Positions 25,361 to 33,610 of a DNA stretch of 64,000 bases are shown piece after piece. The notes under the pieces were generated by a model. It ran no database searches, was not told the origin of the DNA, and saw only the letters and a list, made by a program, of their open reading frames with translations. The DNA is from Paenibacillus pabuli NBRC 13638. Lineage in GTDB: Bacteria; Bacillota; Bacilli; Paenibacillales; Paenibacillaceae. The translations under genes were made by a program, and so were the position numbers. The DNA is taken from positions 1-64,000 of the forward strand of contig NZ_BCNM01000017.1 in assembly GCF_001514495.1 (NCBI RefSeq), written 5' to 3'. Each line of letters begins with the position of its first letter. The stretch's first letter is position 1.

Positions 25361-25740
25361 GTGATCGGATAACCGTAGGCCAATTGTATACAGGTCCAAT
25401 TACGCCGAATTTGCTTAATCGCTCCAAAACAGGAGACACATCCAATGGACCGGAACGACCTTTTGCTCAGGTACTGGAAGACAATCTTCTGAAATTGAGT
25501 AATCATGCTGCCAAACGGTTGGAACAGCGTGGGATTGAACTCAAGACGGAGCAGATGCAGCAAATCGGAACTGCTCTGGATAAGGCTGCTGCCAAAGGTG
25601 CCAAGGAATCTTTGATTCTGTTGCAGGATATGGCCTTTATCGTAAATGTCAAAAACCGTACTGTCGTTACAGCTATGGATAGTGAAAGCATGAAGAACAA
25701 TGTATTCACCCAGATTGATAGTGCTGTAATCATTTCTTGA
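25357..25740 (+). CDS. TIGR02530-type flagellar operon protein
   Basis: 127 residues of the conserved flagellar-operon family typed as TIGR02530. The core HAAKRLEQRGIELKTEQM and the C-terminal DMAFIVNVKNRTVVTAMD are conserved landmarks. It lies between flgD and the hook gene and is translationally coupled to flgD. Its precise role is not established; hook-related work is inferred from the neighbours. A short hairpin (CCGGCT/AGCCGG, 25741-25765) follows without a T-tract. Confidence 0.85.
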   Translation: MSDRITVGQLYTGPITPNLLNRSKTGDTSNGPERPFAQVLEDNLLKLSNHAAKRLEQRGIELKTEQMQQIGTALDKAAAKGAKESLILLQDMAFIVNVKNRTVVTAMDSESMKNNVFTQIDSAVIIS

Positions 25741-25821
25741 CCGGCTGGCCCTTCTCGGGAGCCGGAACGCCGCTGACCGACTGATGCGGCAACCAAATTA
25801 AGGCTGGGAGGCTTTTTAAAC

Positions 25822-26640
25822 ATGTTGAAATCAATGTACTCAGGCGTTTCCGGGATGCGGGGTTTTCAAACCAAACTCGATGTAATCGGTAATAATATTG
25901 CGAACGTAAATACGGTTGGATTCAAAGGTAGTCGTGTTATGTTCAAAGATATTATGAGTCAAACGACAGCAGGTGTAACTGCTCCGACGGAGGATCCGAG
26001 CGGTGGTGTGAATGCGAGGCAAATCGGATTGGGTGTATCTGTGGGATCTATAGATACGTTGCATCTTGCGGGAAGTCCTATGACAACAAACAATCCAACA
26101 GATTTACGTATTAATGGAGATGGGTTCTTTCTGGTTTCCATGGGAGGAGATCAGGAGGTTCCATTTCTAACGCGTGCTGGGGATTTTCACGTAGATGCGG
26201 CTCGTAATCTCGTTACATCTGACGGCCTCTTCGTATTAGACAGTGAAGGGGCACAAATCACAATTGGTGATGATGTTGTTTCCTTTACAATCGGCCAGAA
26301 CGGTATGATTAACCAAACCATGGCAGATGGAACAGTTGAAGGTGAGACTCAACTGGGGATTGGGAAAGTGGTCAACCCTGAAGGTCTAGAAAAAATAGGG
26401 GGTAACCTTTACCGGATGACTGCCAATGCCAATCCTGACGGCGCACTTGTTTCTTTAACAGCAAATGATGCTGAGAATGGAACAGGCTCCATTATTGCAG
26501 GGCAACTTGAGATGTCCAATGTGGATCTGACAGGTGAATTTACAGAGATGATTGTAGCTCAACGTGGATTCCAGGCAAACTCGCGGATCATTACAACATC
26601 CGATGAAGTTCTTCAGGAAGTTGTTAACCTGAAACGTTAA
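25822..26640 (+). CDS. flgG: Flagellar hook/basal-body protein (FlgG family; the hook position, FlgE of B. subtilis nomenclature)
   Basis: 272 residues. N-terminal LKSMYSGVSGMRGFQTKLDVIGNNIANVNT-type signature and NPTDLRINGDGFF mark the FlgE/F/G family; the C-terminal MIVAQRGFQANSRIITTSDE is the matching coiled-coil half. At 272 residues it is shorter than most hook proteins (about 400). In B. subtilis the gene at this point, once called flgG, encodes the hook protein. A GGGAGG site lies upstream. Confidence 0.93.
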   Translation: MLKSMYSGVSGMRGFQTKLDVIGNNIANVNTVGFKGSRVMFKDIMSQTTAGVTAPTEDPSGGVNARQIGLGVSVGSIDTLHLAGSPMTTNNPTDLRINGDGFFLVSMGGDQEVPFLTRAGDFHVDAARNLVTSDGLFVLDSEGAQITIGDDVVSFTIGQNGMINQTMADGTVEGETQLGIGKVVNPEGLEKIGGNLYRMTANANPDGALVSLTANDAENGTGSIIAGQLEMSNVDLTGEFTEMIVAQRGFQANSRIITTSDEVLQEVVNLKR

Positions 26641-26706
26641 TAACTGAATTGTAATATTTAATGCGTGGGGGAGCCTGCTCCTCCACTCTGATCGAGGGGG
26701 CTTAGC

Positions 26707-26928
26707 ATGATTTCGGTTACGCGGTTAAATGGTTCTCCCATGTGGTTAAATGCGCTGATGGTTGAGATTGTAGAAGAAACACCGGATACGTATATTACTC
26801 TGGTAACCGGAAAGAGACTCATTGTGCTTGAAAAAGCGGATGAAGTTATTTCCAAAATTAAAGAATACAACCGTGAAATCGGGGTTCAGGCAGCCACTAT
26901 CAAAGTGCAGCAAACGGAGGAGTCCTGA
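26707..26928 (+). CDS. flbD: FlbD/SwrD family flagellar protein
   Basis: 73 residues, beginning MISVTRLNGSPMWLNALM with a central TLVTGKRLIVLEKADEV, as in the small FlbD family. The B. subtilis member SwrD raises motor power and swarming. It shares one base with the fliL start, a TGATG junction. Confidence 0.93.
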   Translation: MISVTRLNGSPMWLNALMVEIVEETPDTYITLVTGKRLIVLEKADEVISKIKEYNREIGVQAATIKVQQTEES

Positions 26929-27389
26929 TGAAAAAGATGTTGCCCTGGCTTGCAACAAGCTTGCTAGCTATAACACTCATTGTGGTGGTTGTGTTTGTAT
27001 TTATGCAAGGACAGAACGGGAATAAGTTGGATACAAATACGGCAGCTGCTGCGGAAGAGAAGAAAATGACAGCGGATGAGATTGTTGAAGTTTCTTCAGA
27101 GCTTGGTGAAATCAAAACTAACTTGGCTGATATAGACCATGTTGTCGTTGTAAGTTTTTCTTTTAAATTGTCTGACAAAAAGGCCAAAGAAGATTTTGAG
27201 AAAATCAAGGAAATCACGGTGAAACCTATTATCATCCAGACTTTTGCGGATACCAAGTCTGATGAGCTGGCTACAGCGAAAGGTCGTATTCAATTTAATA
27301 AGAAATTGACCGAGCTTATTAATGAAGCTTTGCCAGAAGGTAAGCTTGCCAGCACTAGCTTTTCTGCTTTTGTGATGGCGCCGATGTAA
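26928..27389 (+). CDS. fliL: Flagellar basal body-associated protein FliL
   Basis: 153 residues with one membrane segment at about 8-27 (ATSLLAITLIVVVVFVFM) and an outside-facing stomatin-like domain with VVVVSFSFKLSDKKAKEDFEK-type sequence. It stabilises the stator around the motor. The start overlaps flbD. Confidence 0.93.
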   Translation: MKKMLPWLATSLLAITLIVVVVFVFMQGQNGNKLDTNTAAAAEEKKMTADEIVEVSSELGEIKTNLADIDHVVVVSFSFKLSDKKAKEDFEKIKEITVKPIIIQTFADTKSDELATAKGRIQFNKKLTELINEALPEGKLASTSFSAFVMAPM

Positions 27390-27428
27390 TGAACAGAACA
27401 CGCTGTAAATCTGTAAGGGGGTGAGAAC

Positions 27429-28427
27429 ATGGTGGATGTATTATCACAAAATGAGATTGACGCCCTATTAGCAGCCCTTTCCTCTGGTGAGATGGATGCT
27501 GAGGAATTGAAGAAGGAAGAAACTCAGAAGAAAATTAGATCGTACGATTTTAAGCGGGCCGTTCGATTTTCCAAAGATCATATTCGAAGCTTGACCCGTA
27601 TTCACGAAAACTTTGCACGCTTTCTCACCACTTATTTTTCAGCCCAACTGCGGACGTTCGTTCAGATCAATGTCGTTCAGGTTGAACAGTTGCCTTATGA
27701 CGAGTTTATCCGCTCTATTCCGAAGATGACGATATTGAACATATTTGAGGCGGAGCCATTACAGGGACGGATGGTGATGGAGGTTCATCCCAACGTGGGG
27801 TATGCAATGCTGGACCGCCTGTTAGGTGGAACAGGAAATGCACCAACAAAGATCGCATCGATGACGGAAATAGAGACGACGATTATGGAGCGGATTTTCA
27901 GCCGAGCGTTTGAGAGTTTGCAGGAAGCATGGAAGACCGTGTTGGATATTACTCCAAGGATGGAAGCGCTGGAGACCAATCCGCAATTTATGCAGATTGT
28001 ATCACCCAATGAGACCATTGCTCTGATCTCGCTGAGTACCAAAATCGGTGACACCACAGGCATGATCAATTTGTGTATCCCGCATGTCGTTCTTGAACCT
28101 ATTATGTCCCGCTTGTCGACTCATCAGTGGTTTGTTTCGGAGAAGAAGACAAGAGCTCCAGAAGAGTACGATGCTCTTAGAGAACGAGTGAACAAAGCCA
28201 AACTGCCTGTTGTTGCGGAATTGGGAGAATCCAGAATATCGATTGCTGAATTTTTGGGTCTGTCTGTTGGCGATGTCATTACGTTGAACAAACCGGTGGA
28301 TGAGGGATTGTCCATTAAAGTGGGCGATAGGCTGAAGTATATGGGGAGCCCGGGAACGATTAAAGATCGTGTGGCTGTGCAAATAGACGAGATTGTCACC
28401 GAAGGAGTTGAAGAATTTGACGAGTAA
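27429..28427 (+). CDS. fliM: Flagellar motor switch protein FliM
   Basis: 332 residues, same as the B. subtilis protein in size. The N-terminal LSQNEIDALLAAL is the CheY-P binding peptide, followed by the CheC-like middle domain (TMTILNIFEAEPLQGRM area) and the C-terminal SpoA domain (about 250-325). It forms the C-ring with FliG and FliY. Confidence 0.97.
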   Translation: MVDVLSQNEIDALLAALSSGEMDAEELKKEETQKKIRSYDFKRAVRFSKDHIRSLTRIHENFARFLTTYFSAQLRTFVQINVVQVEQLPYDEFIRSIPKMTILNIFEAEPLQGRMVMEVHPNVGYAMLDRLLGGTGNAPTKIASMTEIETTIMERIFSRAFESLQEAWKTVLDITPRMEALETNPQFMQIVSPNETIALISLSTKIGDTTGMINLCIPHVVLEPIMSRLSTHQWFVSEKKTRAPEEYDALRERVNKAKLPVVAELGESRISIAEFLGLSVGDVITLNKPVDEGLSIKVGDRLKYMGSPGTIKDRVAVQIDEIVTEGVEEFDE

Positions 28428-29691
28428 GGATTATTTATCCCAGGAAGAAATCGATGCTTTGCTCCGGCAATCGGAATCGATGAATAGTACAGAACCAGCA
28501 GAGAAGACAGTTGATGATTTTTTGACTGAGCTGGAACAGGATGCTTTGGGGGAGATTGGTAACATTACATTTGGTAGCGCAGCGACAGCTTTGTCCACGC
28601 TATTGGGCCTAAAAGTAGATATTACAACCCCTAAAGTTTCCATTATCAGCCGGACACAGTTTGAAGAAGCTTTTCCCAAGCCTCATGTTGCAGTCCATGT
28701 GAATTATGTGGATGGATTCGAAGGGATTAACTCACTAGTAATCAAGAAGCGCGATGCTCAAGTTATAGCCGATCTGATGCTTGGTGGCGAAGGTAACCCG
28801 GTCGATGAAGAATTGAACGAAATCCATATTAGTGCAGTTCAGGAAGCAATGAATCAGATGATGGGTTCTTCTGCAACATCCATGTCTACGATCTTTAACC
28901 GTTTTGTGAACATCTCTCCTCCGGGAATTGATATTCTCAACATGGAAAGTGGTGAGGGAGTCAGTAACCTTCCAGAAGATGAGACGCTCATTCAAGTGTC
29001 GTTCCGTCTATTGATTGGTGATCTGATAGATTCTAATCTGATGCAGCTCCTTCCAGTGCATTTTGCCAAAGAAATGGTAGAGATGTTGATCGGGGGCGCC
29101 CAGGAGTCCACTGCGAATGCACCCGTTGCGTCAACACCTGAGCCAGCACCTGTAGCGCCACCAGCAGCACCACCGGTTGCACATGAGCAACCTCCGGTTC
29201 AGCAGCAGATGCCTCCACAACCGTCACAACCGCCAGCTCAGGACTATAACGGATATGGTCAGGCTCCGATGGGAATGCCTCAAGGGATGCCGCCACAACA
29301 GCCTTATGGCATGCCTCCGCAGCAACCCTATGGTGTACCACAGCATTACGGCGGTGTACCGAATAGGAATGTAAACGTACAACCGGTTCAGTTCGCCAAT
29401 TTGCAAAATGGGGCGTTCGGTCAGGTGGACGAAAACAATTTGAATTTATTGATGGACATTCCCCTTAAAGTCACCGTAGAATTAGGGAGGACCCAGAAGC
29501 AAATTAAGGATATTTTAGAACTGTCACAAGGTTCAATTGTCGAACTCGACAAACTCGCTGGTGAACCTGTCGATATTTTGGTCAATAACAAGTTGATTGC
29601 CAAAGGTGAGGTTGTCGTAATCGACGAAAACTTTGGTGTTCGAGTTATAGATATCGTAAGCCAATGGGACCGAATTCAGAAATTACAATAA
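28417..29691 (+). CDS. fliY: Flagellar motor switch phosphatase FliY
   Basis: 424 residues, longer than B. subtilis FliY (378). It has the LSQEEIDALLRQ CheY-binding peptide, a CheC-like phosphatase domain with GEIGNITFGSAATALSTL and the second VQEAMNQMMGSSATSMST motif, a Pro/Gln-rich linker (about 225-315) with near-repeats of PPQQPYG, and a C-terminal SpoA domain (MDIPLKVTVELGRTQKQIK). It removes phosphate from CheY-P at the motor and is part of the C-ring. The TTG start at 28417 is nine bases after AAGGAG and overlaps fliM by 11 bases. Confidence 0.95.
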   Translation: MTSKDYLSQEEIDALLRQSESMNSTEPAEKTVDDFLTELEQDALGEIGNITFGSAATALSTLLGLKVDITTPKVSIISRTQFEEAFPKPHVAVHVNYVDGFEGINSLVIKKRDAQVIADLMLGGEGNPVDEELNEIHISAVQEAMNQMMGSSATSMSTIFNRFVNISPPGIDILNMESGEGVSNLPEDETLIQVSFRLLIGDLIDSNLMQLLPVHFAKEMVEMLIGGAQESTANAPVASTPEPAPVAPPAAPPVAHEQPPVQQQMPPQPSQPPAQDYNGYGQAPMGMPQGMPPQQPYGMPPQQPYGVPQHYGGVPNRNVNVQPVQFANLQNGAFGQVDENNLNLLMDIPLKVTVELGRTQKQIKDILELSQGSIVELDKLAGEPVDILVNNKLIAKGEVVVIDENFGVRVIDIVSQWDRIQKLQ

Positions 29692-29719
29692 GCACAATTT
29701 AGGGAGGACTTGAATCAAG

Positions 29720-30085
29720 ATGGCAAACCGAATTTTAGTCGTGGACGACGCTGCATTTATGAGAATGATGATCCGGGACATTTTGTCCAAAAACGGATAC
29801 GAGGTCGTTGGCGAAGCACAGGATGGATCACAAGCAATTGAGAAGTTTAAGGAGCTTCGTCCTGATCTGATCACAATGGATATTACCATGCCTGAGATGG
29901 ATGGTATTGCAGCACTGAAAGAAATTAAAAAAATTGATGCTAACGCTAAAGTAATTATGTGCTCTGCGATGGGCCAACAAGCGATGGTTATTGATGCAAT
30001 CCAGGCTGGCGCTAAAGATTTCATCGTGAAGCCGTTCCAATCTGACCGGGTTATCGAAGCAATCAGCAAAACGCTGGGCGTTTAA
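29720..30085 (+). CDS. cheY: Chemotaxis response regulator CheY
   Basis: 121 residues, a single receiver domain. Acidic pocket D9/D10, phosphate acceptor D54 in ITMDITMPEMDG, switch Ser/Thr in IMCSAMG and lysine K104 in DFIVKPF. It is phosphorylated by CheA and binds FliM/FliY. It is embedded between fliY and fliO as in B. subtilis. Confidence 0.97.
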   Translation: MANRILVVDDAAFMRMMIRDILSKNGYEVVGEAQDGSQAIEKFKELRPDLITMDITMPEMDGIAALKEIKKIDANAKVIMCSAMGQQAMVIDAIQAGAKDFIVKPFQSDRVIEAISKTLGV

Positions 30086-30090
30086 GAGAC

Positions 30091-30633
30091 ATGATGATGG
30101 CTCAGGATAAGATTCCAGAAGGAGTAGGCACGGGAGTCAATTATTATTTTCAGCTTGTATGGGTGATTGTTGTCCTGGCCGTCATTCTGGTTCTTATAGT
30201 CTATCTGATTCGTTTTCTAAACAAACGGAATCAGCGATGGTTCCGGAACGGCACAATTCGTATTCTGGGTGGGGTCGGACTGGGACCAAACAAGTCGCTG
30301 CAAATTATAGAAATTGGCGGTAGCGTTTATCTACTCGGTGTGGGTGATGACATACAGCTGGTGGATAAGGTTTCGGATCTTGAAGAGGCACAGCGAATCA
30401 TTGATTCATTTGAACGGGACGCGTCAGCGCAACAGGGGAGCCTTTCGCCTCTTATTGCAAAGCTGGCAGCCCGCTTGCGCAAAGATGAACCGCCTCGGGA
30501 AATGGAACTTGAGGATACAACCTCTTTTCATGAACTGTTTGAATCCAAGCTTCGGCAGATGCCTAACCGTAAAGAGAAGATGGAGAAGGTCTTGGAAGAA
30601 GACAATACTACAGATCGGTCGAGGGATTCATGA
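30091..30633 (+). CDS. fliO: Flagellar biosynthesis protein FliO (FliZ of Bacillus)
   Basis: 180 residues. One membrane segment at about 20-43 (FQLVWVIVVLAVILVLIVYLI cited by position) and the FliO core with ILGGVGLGPNKSLQIIEIGG and VYLLGVGDDI. It helps assemble the FliP ring of the export gate. Its start is a run of three ATG codons with no strong ribosome site, so translation may depend on coupling to cheY. It overlaps fliP by an ATGA junction. Confidence 0.9.
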   Translation: MMMAQDKIPEGVGTGVNYYFQLVWVIVVLAVILVLIVYLIRFLNKRNQRWFRNGTIRILGGVGLGPNKSLQIIEIGGSVYLLGVGDDIQLVDKVSDLEEAQRIIDSFERDASAQQGSLSPLIAKLAARLRKDEPPREMELEDTTSFHELFESKLRQMPNRKEKMEKVLEEDNTTDRSRDS

Positions 30634-31385
30634 AGAAAAAGATTTGGTTAGCGTGTTTTTTCATAGGACTCATCAGTCTGGCATCCGTTACTGTTGCCTT
30701 TGCCGAACCGATTCCGAATATTGATATTCAAATTGGAAGCGGTGATGGGAGCACGCCAAGTACGAGTTCACTGTCCATCATCCTATTGATCACAGTACTT
30801 AGTATAGCGCCAGCTTTGCTGGTATTGATGACCAGTTTTACCCGGATTGTTATCGTTCTCGGCTTTGTGCGGACATCCTTGGGTACGCAGCAAATGCCAC
30901 CCAATCAGGTACTGGTCGGATTGGCACTTTTTCTGACACTTTTTATTATGTCGCCAACATTGTCCTCCATTAATCAAGTAGCGCTTCAGCCCTACCTTAA
31001 AGGAGACATCACACAAACCGAAGCGTTGGAAAAAGCAGCAGATCCCATGAAGAAGTTTATGTTCTCTCACACCAGAGAAAAAGATCTAATGTTGTTTATG
31101 AAGTACAATCAGACTGAACAGCCCAAATCGTATCAGGATATTCCAATTACGGTTATGGTACCGGCATATGCAATCAGTGAGTTGAAGACAGCATTTCAGA
31201 TGGGATTCATGATTTTTATTCCATTTCTGGTTATAGACATTGTGGTCGCGAGTACACTCATGGCTATGGGGATGATGATGCTTCCGCCAGTCATGATCTC
31301 ATTACCTTTCAAAATACTACTATTTGTGCTTGTTGATGGCTGGTATCTGGTAGTGAAGTCACTGTTGCTGAGTTTTAACACTTGA
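30630..31385 (+). CDS. fliP: Flagellar export gate protein FliP
   Basis: 251 residues. Cleavable signal peptide (1-25, ending SVTVAFAEP), then four membrane segments. Conserved LVLMTSFTRIVIVLGFVR and LGTQQMPPNQVLVGLALFL are FliP hallmarks. It forms the core of the FliP5Q4R1 export channel. Overlaps fliO by four bases. Confidence 0.97.
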   Translation: MKKKIWLACFFIGLISLASVTVAFAEPIPNIDIQIGSGDGSTPSTSSLSIILLITVLSIAPALLVLMTSFTRIVIVLGFVRTSLGTQQMPPNQVLVGLALFLTLFIMSPTLSSINQVALQPYLKGDITQTEALEKAADPMKKFMFSHTREKDLMLFMKYNQTEQPKSYQDIPITVMVPAYAISELKTAFQMGFMIFIPFLVIDIVVASTLMAMGMMMLPPVMISLPFKILLFVLVDGWYLVVKSLLLSFNT

Positions 31386-31410
31386 GCCGGAATATTAAAG
31401 GAGGACGGTC

Positions 31411-31680
31411 ATGACTTCGGAGTTTATTATCGGTCTGGCCGGGAAAGCAGTGTATACTTCACTGTTGGCCAGCGCACCCATGCTTATTCTAGCTCTGGTT
31501 GTAGGACTCATAATCAGTGTGTTTCAGGCAACAACTCAAATTCAGGAGCAAACACTGGCCTTTGTACCTAAAATCATTGCCGTACTTCTGGCAGTACTGT
31601 TGTTTGGGCCATGGATATTGAATATACTGGTCGATTTCACGTATAACATTCTCGATAATTTATACAGATACATAGGGTAG
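31411..31680 (+). CDS. fliQ: Flagellar export gate protein FliQ
   Basis: 89 residues with two membrane segments and the conserved GLIISVFQATTQIQEQTL loop. It is the small subunit of the FliPQR export gate. GGAGGA lies upstream of the ATG. Confidence 0.97.
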   Translation: MTSEFIIGLAGKAVYTSLLASAPMLILALVVGLIISVFQATTQIQEQTLAFVPKIIAVLLAVLLFGPWILNILVDFTYNILDNLYRYIG

Positions 31681-31690
31681 GCTTTTGCAG

Positions 31691-32479
31691 ATGGAGACAT
31701 TATTGCAAAGTTTTCCTGTCGCTCTGCTTATGTTTTGTCGAATTGCATCATTTTTTGTAACTGCACCTGTCTTCTCGGCTCGGAATGTGCCGAATTCTCT
31801 TAAAGTCGGTTTATCAGCATTTGTAACATTGACTGTATATATGGTATATGGCATAAACCAGGTCGTACCTACAGATCTGAGCTATGTCCTGCTCGTTATC
31901 CGGGAAATATTAATTGGTTTGCTGCTCGGCTTTGTTGCCTATCTGATTATGACCGCTGTTCAGACAGCTGGAACATTTATTGATCTTCAGATTGGGTTTG
32001 GTATGGCCAATGTATATGATCCGATGACTGGTGCCTCTGCACCGCTTACAGGTAACTTCAAATATGCCTTTGCTGTGCTGCTCTTCCTGACAATGAACGG
32101 ACATCATTATCTGCTCGATGCCATTGTATACAGTTATCGCTGGATTCCGTTGTCGAATGCATTTTATCTGAGATTGGCGGATGGGAGTATTGCTGAATTT
32201 TTGGTGCGTACATTGGGGCAATCATTTATGTTGGCTTTTCAGATGTCTGCGCCGATTGTAGTGGCTTTATTTTTGACGGATGTGGGATTGGGATTTTTGG
32301 CGAAGACAGCTCCTCAATTTAATGTATTTGCTGTTGGAATGCCGCTGAAGGTACTTGTTGGGCTTGCTATATTGCTTTTGCTGGTTCCCAGTTTCGCCTT
32401 TGTGTTTAGTCAATTGTTCGAAGTGATGTTCAGATCCATGGAAAAATTGCTTGGGACCATTGGACAAAGGCCGGGCTGA
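31691..32479 (+). CDS. fliR: Flagellar export gate protein FliR
   Basis: 262 residues, about six membrane segments, with QTAGTFIDLQIGFGMANVYD as a strong landmark and a C-terminal VFSQLFEVMFRSMEK helix. It completes the FliPQR complex. The ATG at 31691 fits a GGTAGG ribosome site nine bases upstream better than the in-frame TTG at 31685. Confidence 0.96.
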   Translation: METLLQSFPVALLMFCRIASFFVTAPVFSARNVPNSLKVGLSAFVTLTVYMVYGINQVVPTDLSYVLLVIREILIGLLLGFVAYLIMTAVQTAGTFIDLQIGFGMANVYDPMTGASAPLTGNFKYAFAVLLFLTMNGHHYLLDAIVYSYRWIPLSNAFYLRLADGSIAEFLVRTLGQSFMLAFQMSAPIVVALFLTDVGLGFLAKTAPQFNVFAVGMPLKVLVGLAILLLLVPSFAFVFSQLFEVMFRSMEKLLGTIGQRPG

Positions 32480-32502
32480 GTGAAACGGAGGACAAGATTC
32501 AC

Positions 32503-33585
32503 ATGAAATATCAACTCGACCTCCAGATGTTCGCAGGGGAAAAGACAGAGAAGGCTACCCCGAAAAAGAGACAGGATACGCGAAAAAAAGGACAAGTTGT
32601 CAAAAGTATGGAACTGTCCGGTGCATCCATTCTCCTATTCACATTTGTGATTATGATGATGTTCAGTAACTTTTATAAAGAACGAATGGTTCGACTGTTT
32701 ACAGATATCTTCATTAATCGGCTGAGTATGGAGGTCACCGGCGAGAATGTTGTGGCATTAATGATGCGTTATGGCATCGAAGTGATGCTGTTGCTGGCTC
32801 CTGTTTTGCTCGGTGCGGCACTTGTTGCATTAATCGTCAATTACATGCAGGTTGGCTTTCTGCTTGTGGGAGAGGGTTTGAAGCCAAAACTGGAAAAGTT
32901 GGATCCGATCAAAGGATTCAAAAACATTTTTTCTCTTCGTTCATTGGTGGAGTTTGCTAAATCCATTATGAAAATGTCGATCATCGGATACCTCGTTTAC
33001 AGCACTATCCGAGGAGCCCAGTCTGATATTGCAGCTCTGTCTCATTTTTCGCTCGATGCCATTCTGCACTTTGCTGCTTCGCTGACATTGAATTTGGGCA
33101 TCAAGATCGCGGTAGCTCTGTTGGTGCTTGCTGTACTTGATTATATGTATCAGAAGTACGATTACGAGAAAAACATCCGTATGTCGAAGCAAGATATCAA
33201 GGACGAATACAAGAAAATGGAAGGCGACCCGCTAATTAAGGGCAAAATTCGGGAACGCCAGCGTCGCATGGCTATGCAGCGGATGATGCAGGAAGTACCG
33301 AATGCGGATGTAATCATTACGAACCCGACACACTTTGCCGTTGCGCTTAAGTATGAAGGGTCTGAGATGGAAGCTCCGCAGATTGTTGCCAAAGGGCAGG
33401 ATTATGTCGCCTTGCGTATTAAGGAAATTGCCAAAGAGCATGGTGTCATTACGATGGAAAACAAGCCGCTGGCACGGGCATTGTTCCAGAGAGCCGAGAT
33501 TGGCGACGCCATACCGGCTGATTTGTTTCAAGCGGTAGCTGAAGTGCTGGCTTATGTATATAAATTAAAGGGCAGAACGAAATAA
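32503..33585 (+). CDS. flhB: Flagellar export switch protein FlhB
   Basis: 360 residues. N-terminal KTEKATPKKRQDTRKKGQV, four membrane segments, and a cytoplasmic domain with the self-cleavage site NPTH at residues 274-277. Cleavage lets FliK switch export from hook to filament proteins. The post-cleavage part is paralogous to the 102-residue protein at 740-1048. GGAGGA precedes the ATG. Confidence 0.98.
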   Translation: MKYQLDLQMFAGEKTEKATPKKRQDTRKKGQVVKSMELSGASILLFTFVIMMMFSNFYKERMVRLFTDIFINRLSMEVTGENVVALMMRYGIEVMLLLAPVLLGAALVALIVNYMQVGFLLVGEGLKPKLEKLDPIKGFKNIFSLRSLVEFAKSIMKMSIIGYLVYSTIRGAQSDIAALSHFSLDAILHFAASLTLNLGIKIAVALLVLAVLDYMYQKYDYEKNIRMSKQDIKDEYKKMEGDPLIKGKIRERQRRMAMQRMMQEVPNADVIITNPTHFAVALKYEGSEMEAPQIVAKGQDYVALRIKEIAKEHGVITMENKPLARALFQRAEIGDAIPADLFQAVAEVLAYVYKLKGRTK

Positions 33586-33610
33586 CAAGGGATCGGAGGC
33601 CGTACATTCA

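Noticed and set aside
29270..29350. Short repeats resembling a CRISPR array
   Set aside because: They are codons of the PPQQPYG repeats in fliY, in frame and without spacers of even length.
30091..30099. ATG triplet run as a slippery or frameshift site
   Set aside because: Three in-frame ATG codons at the fliO start need no frameshift; likely just start redundancy.
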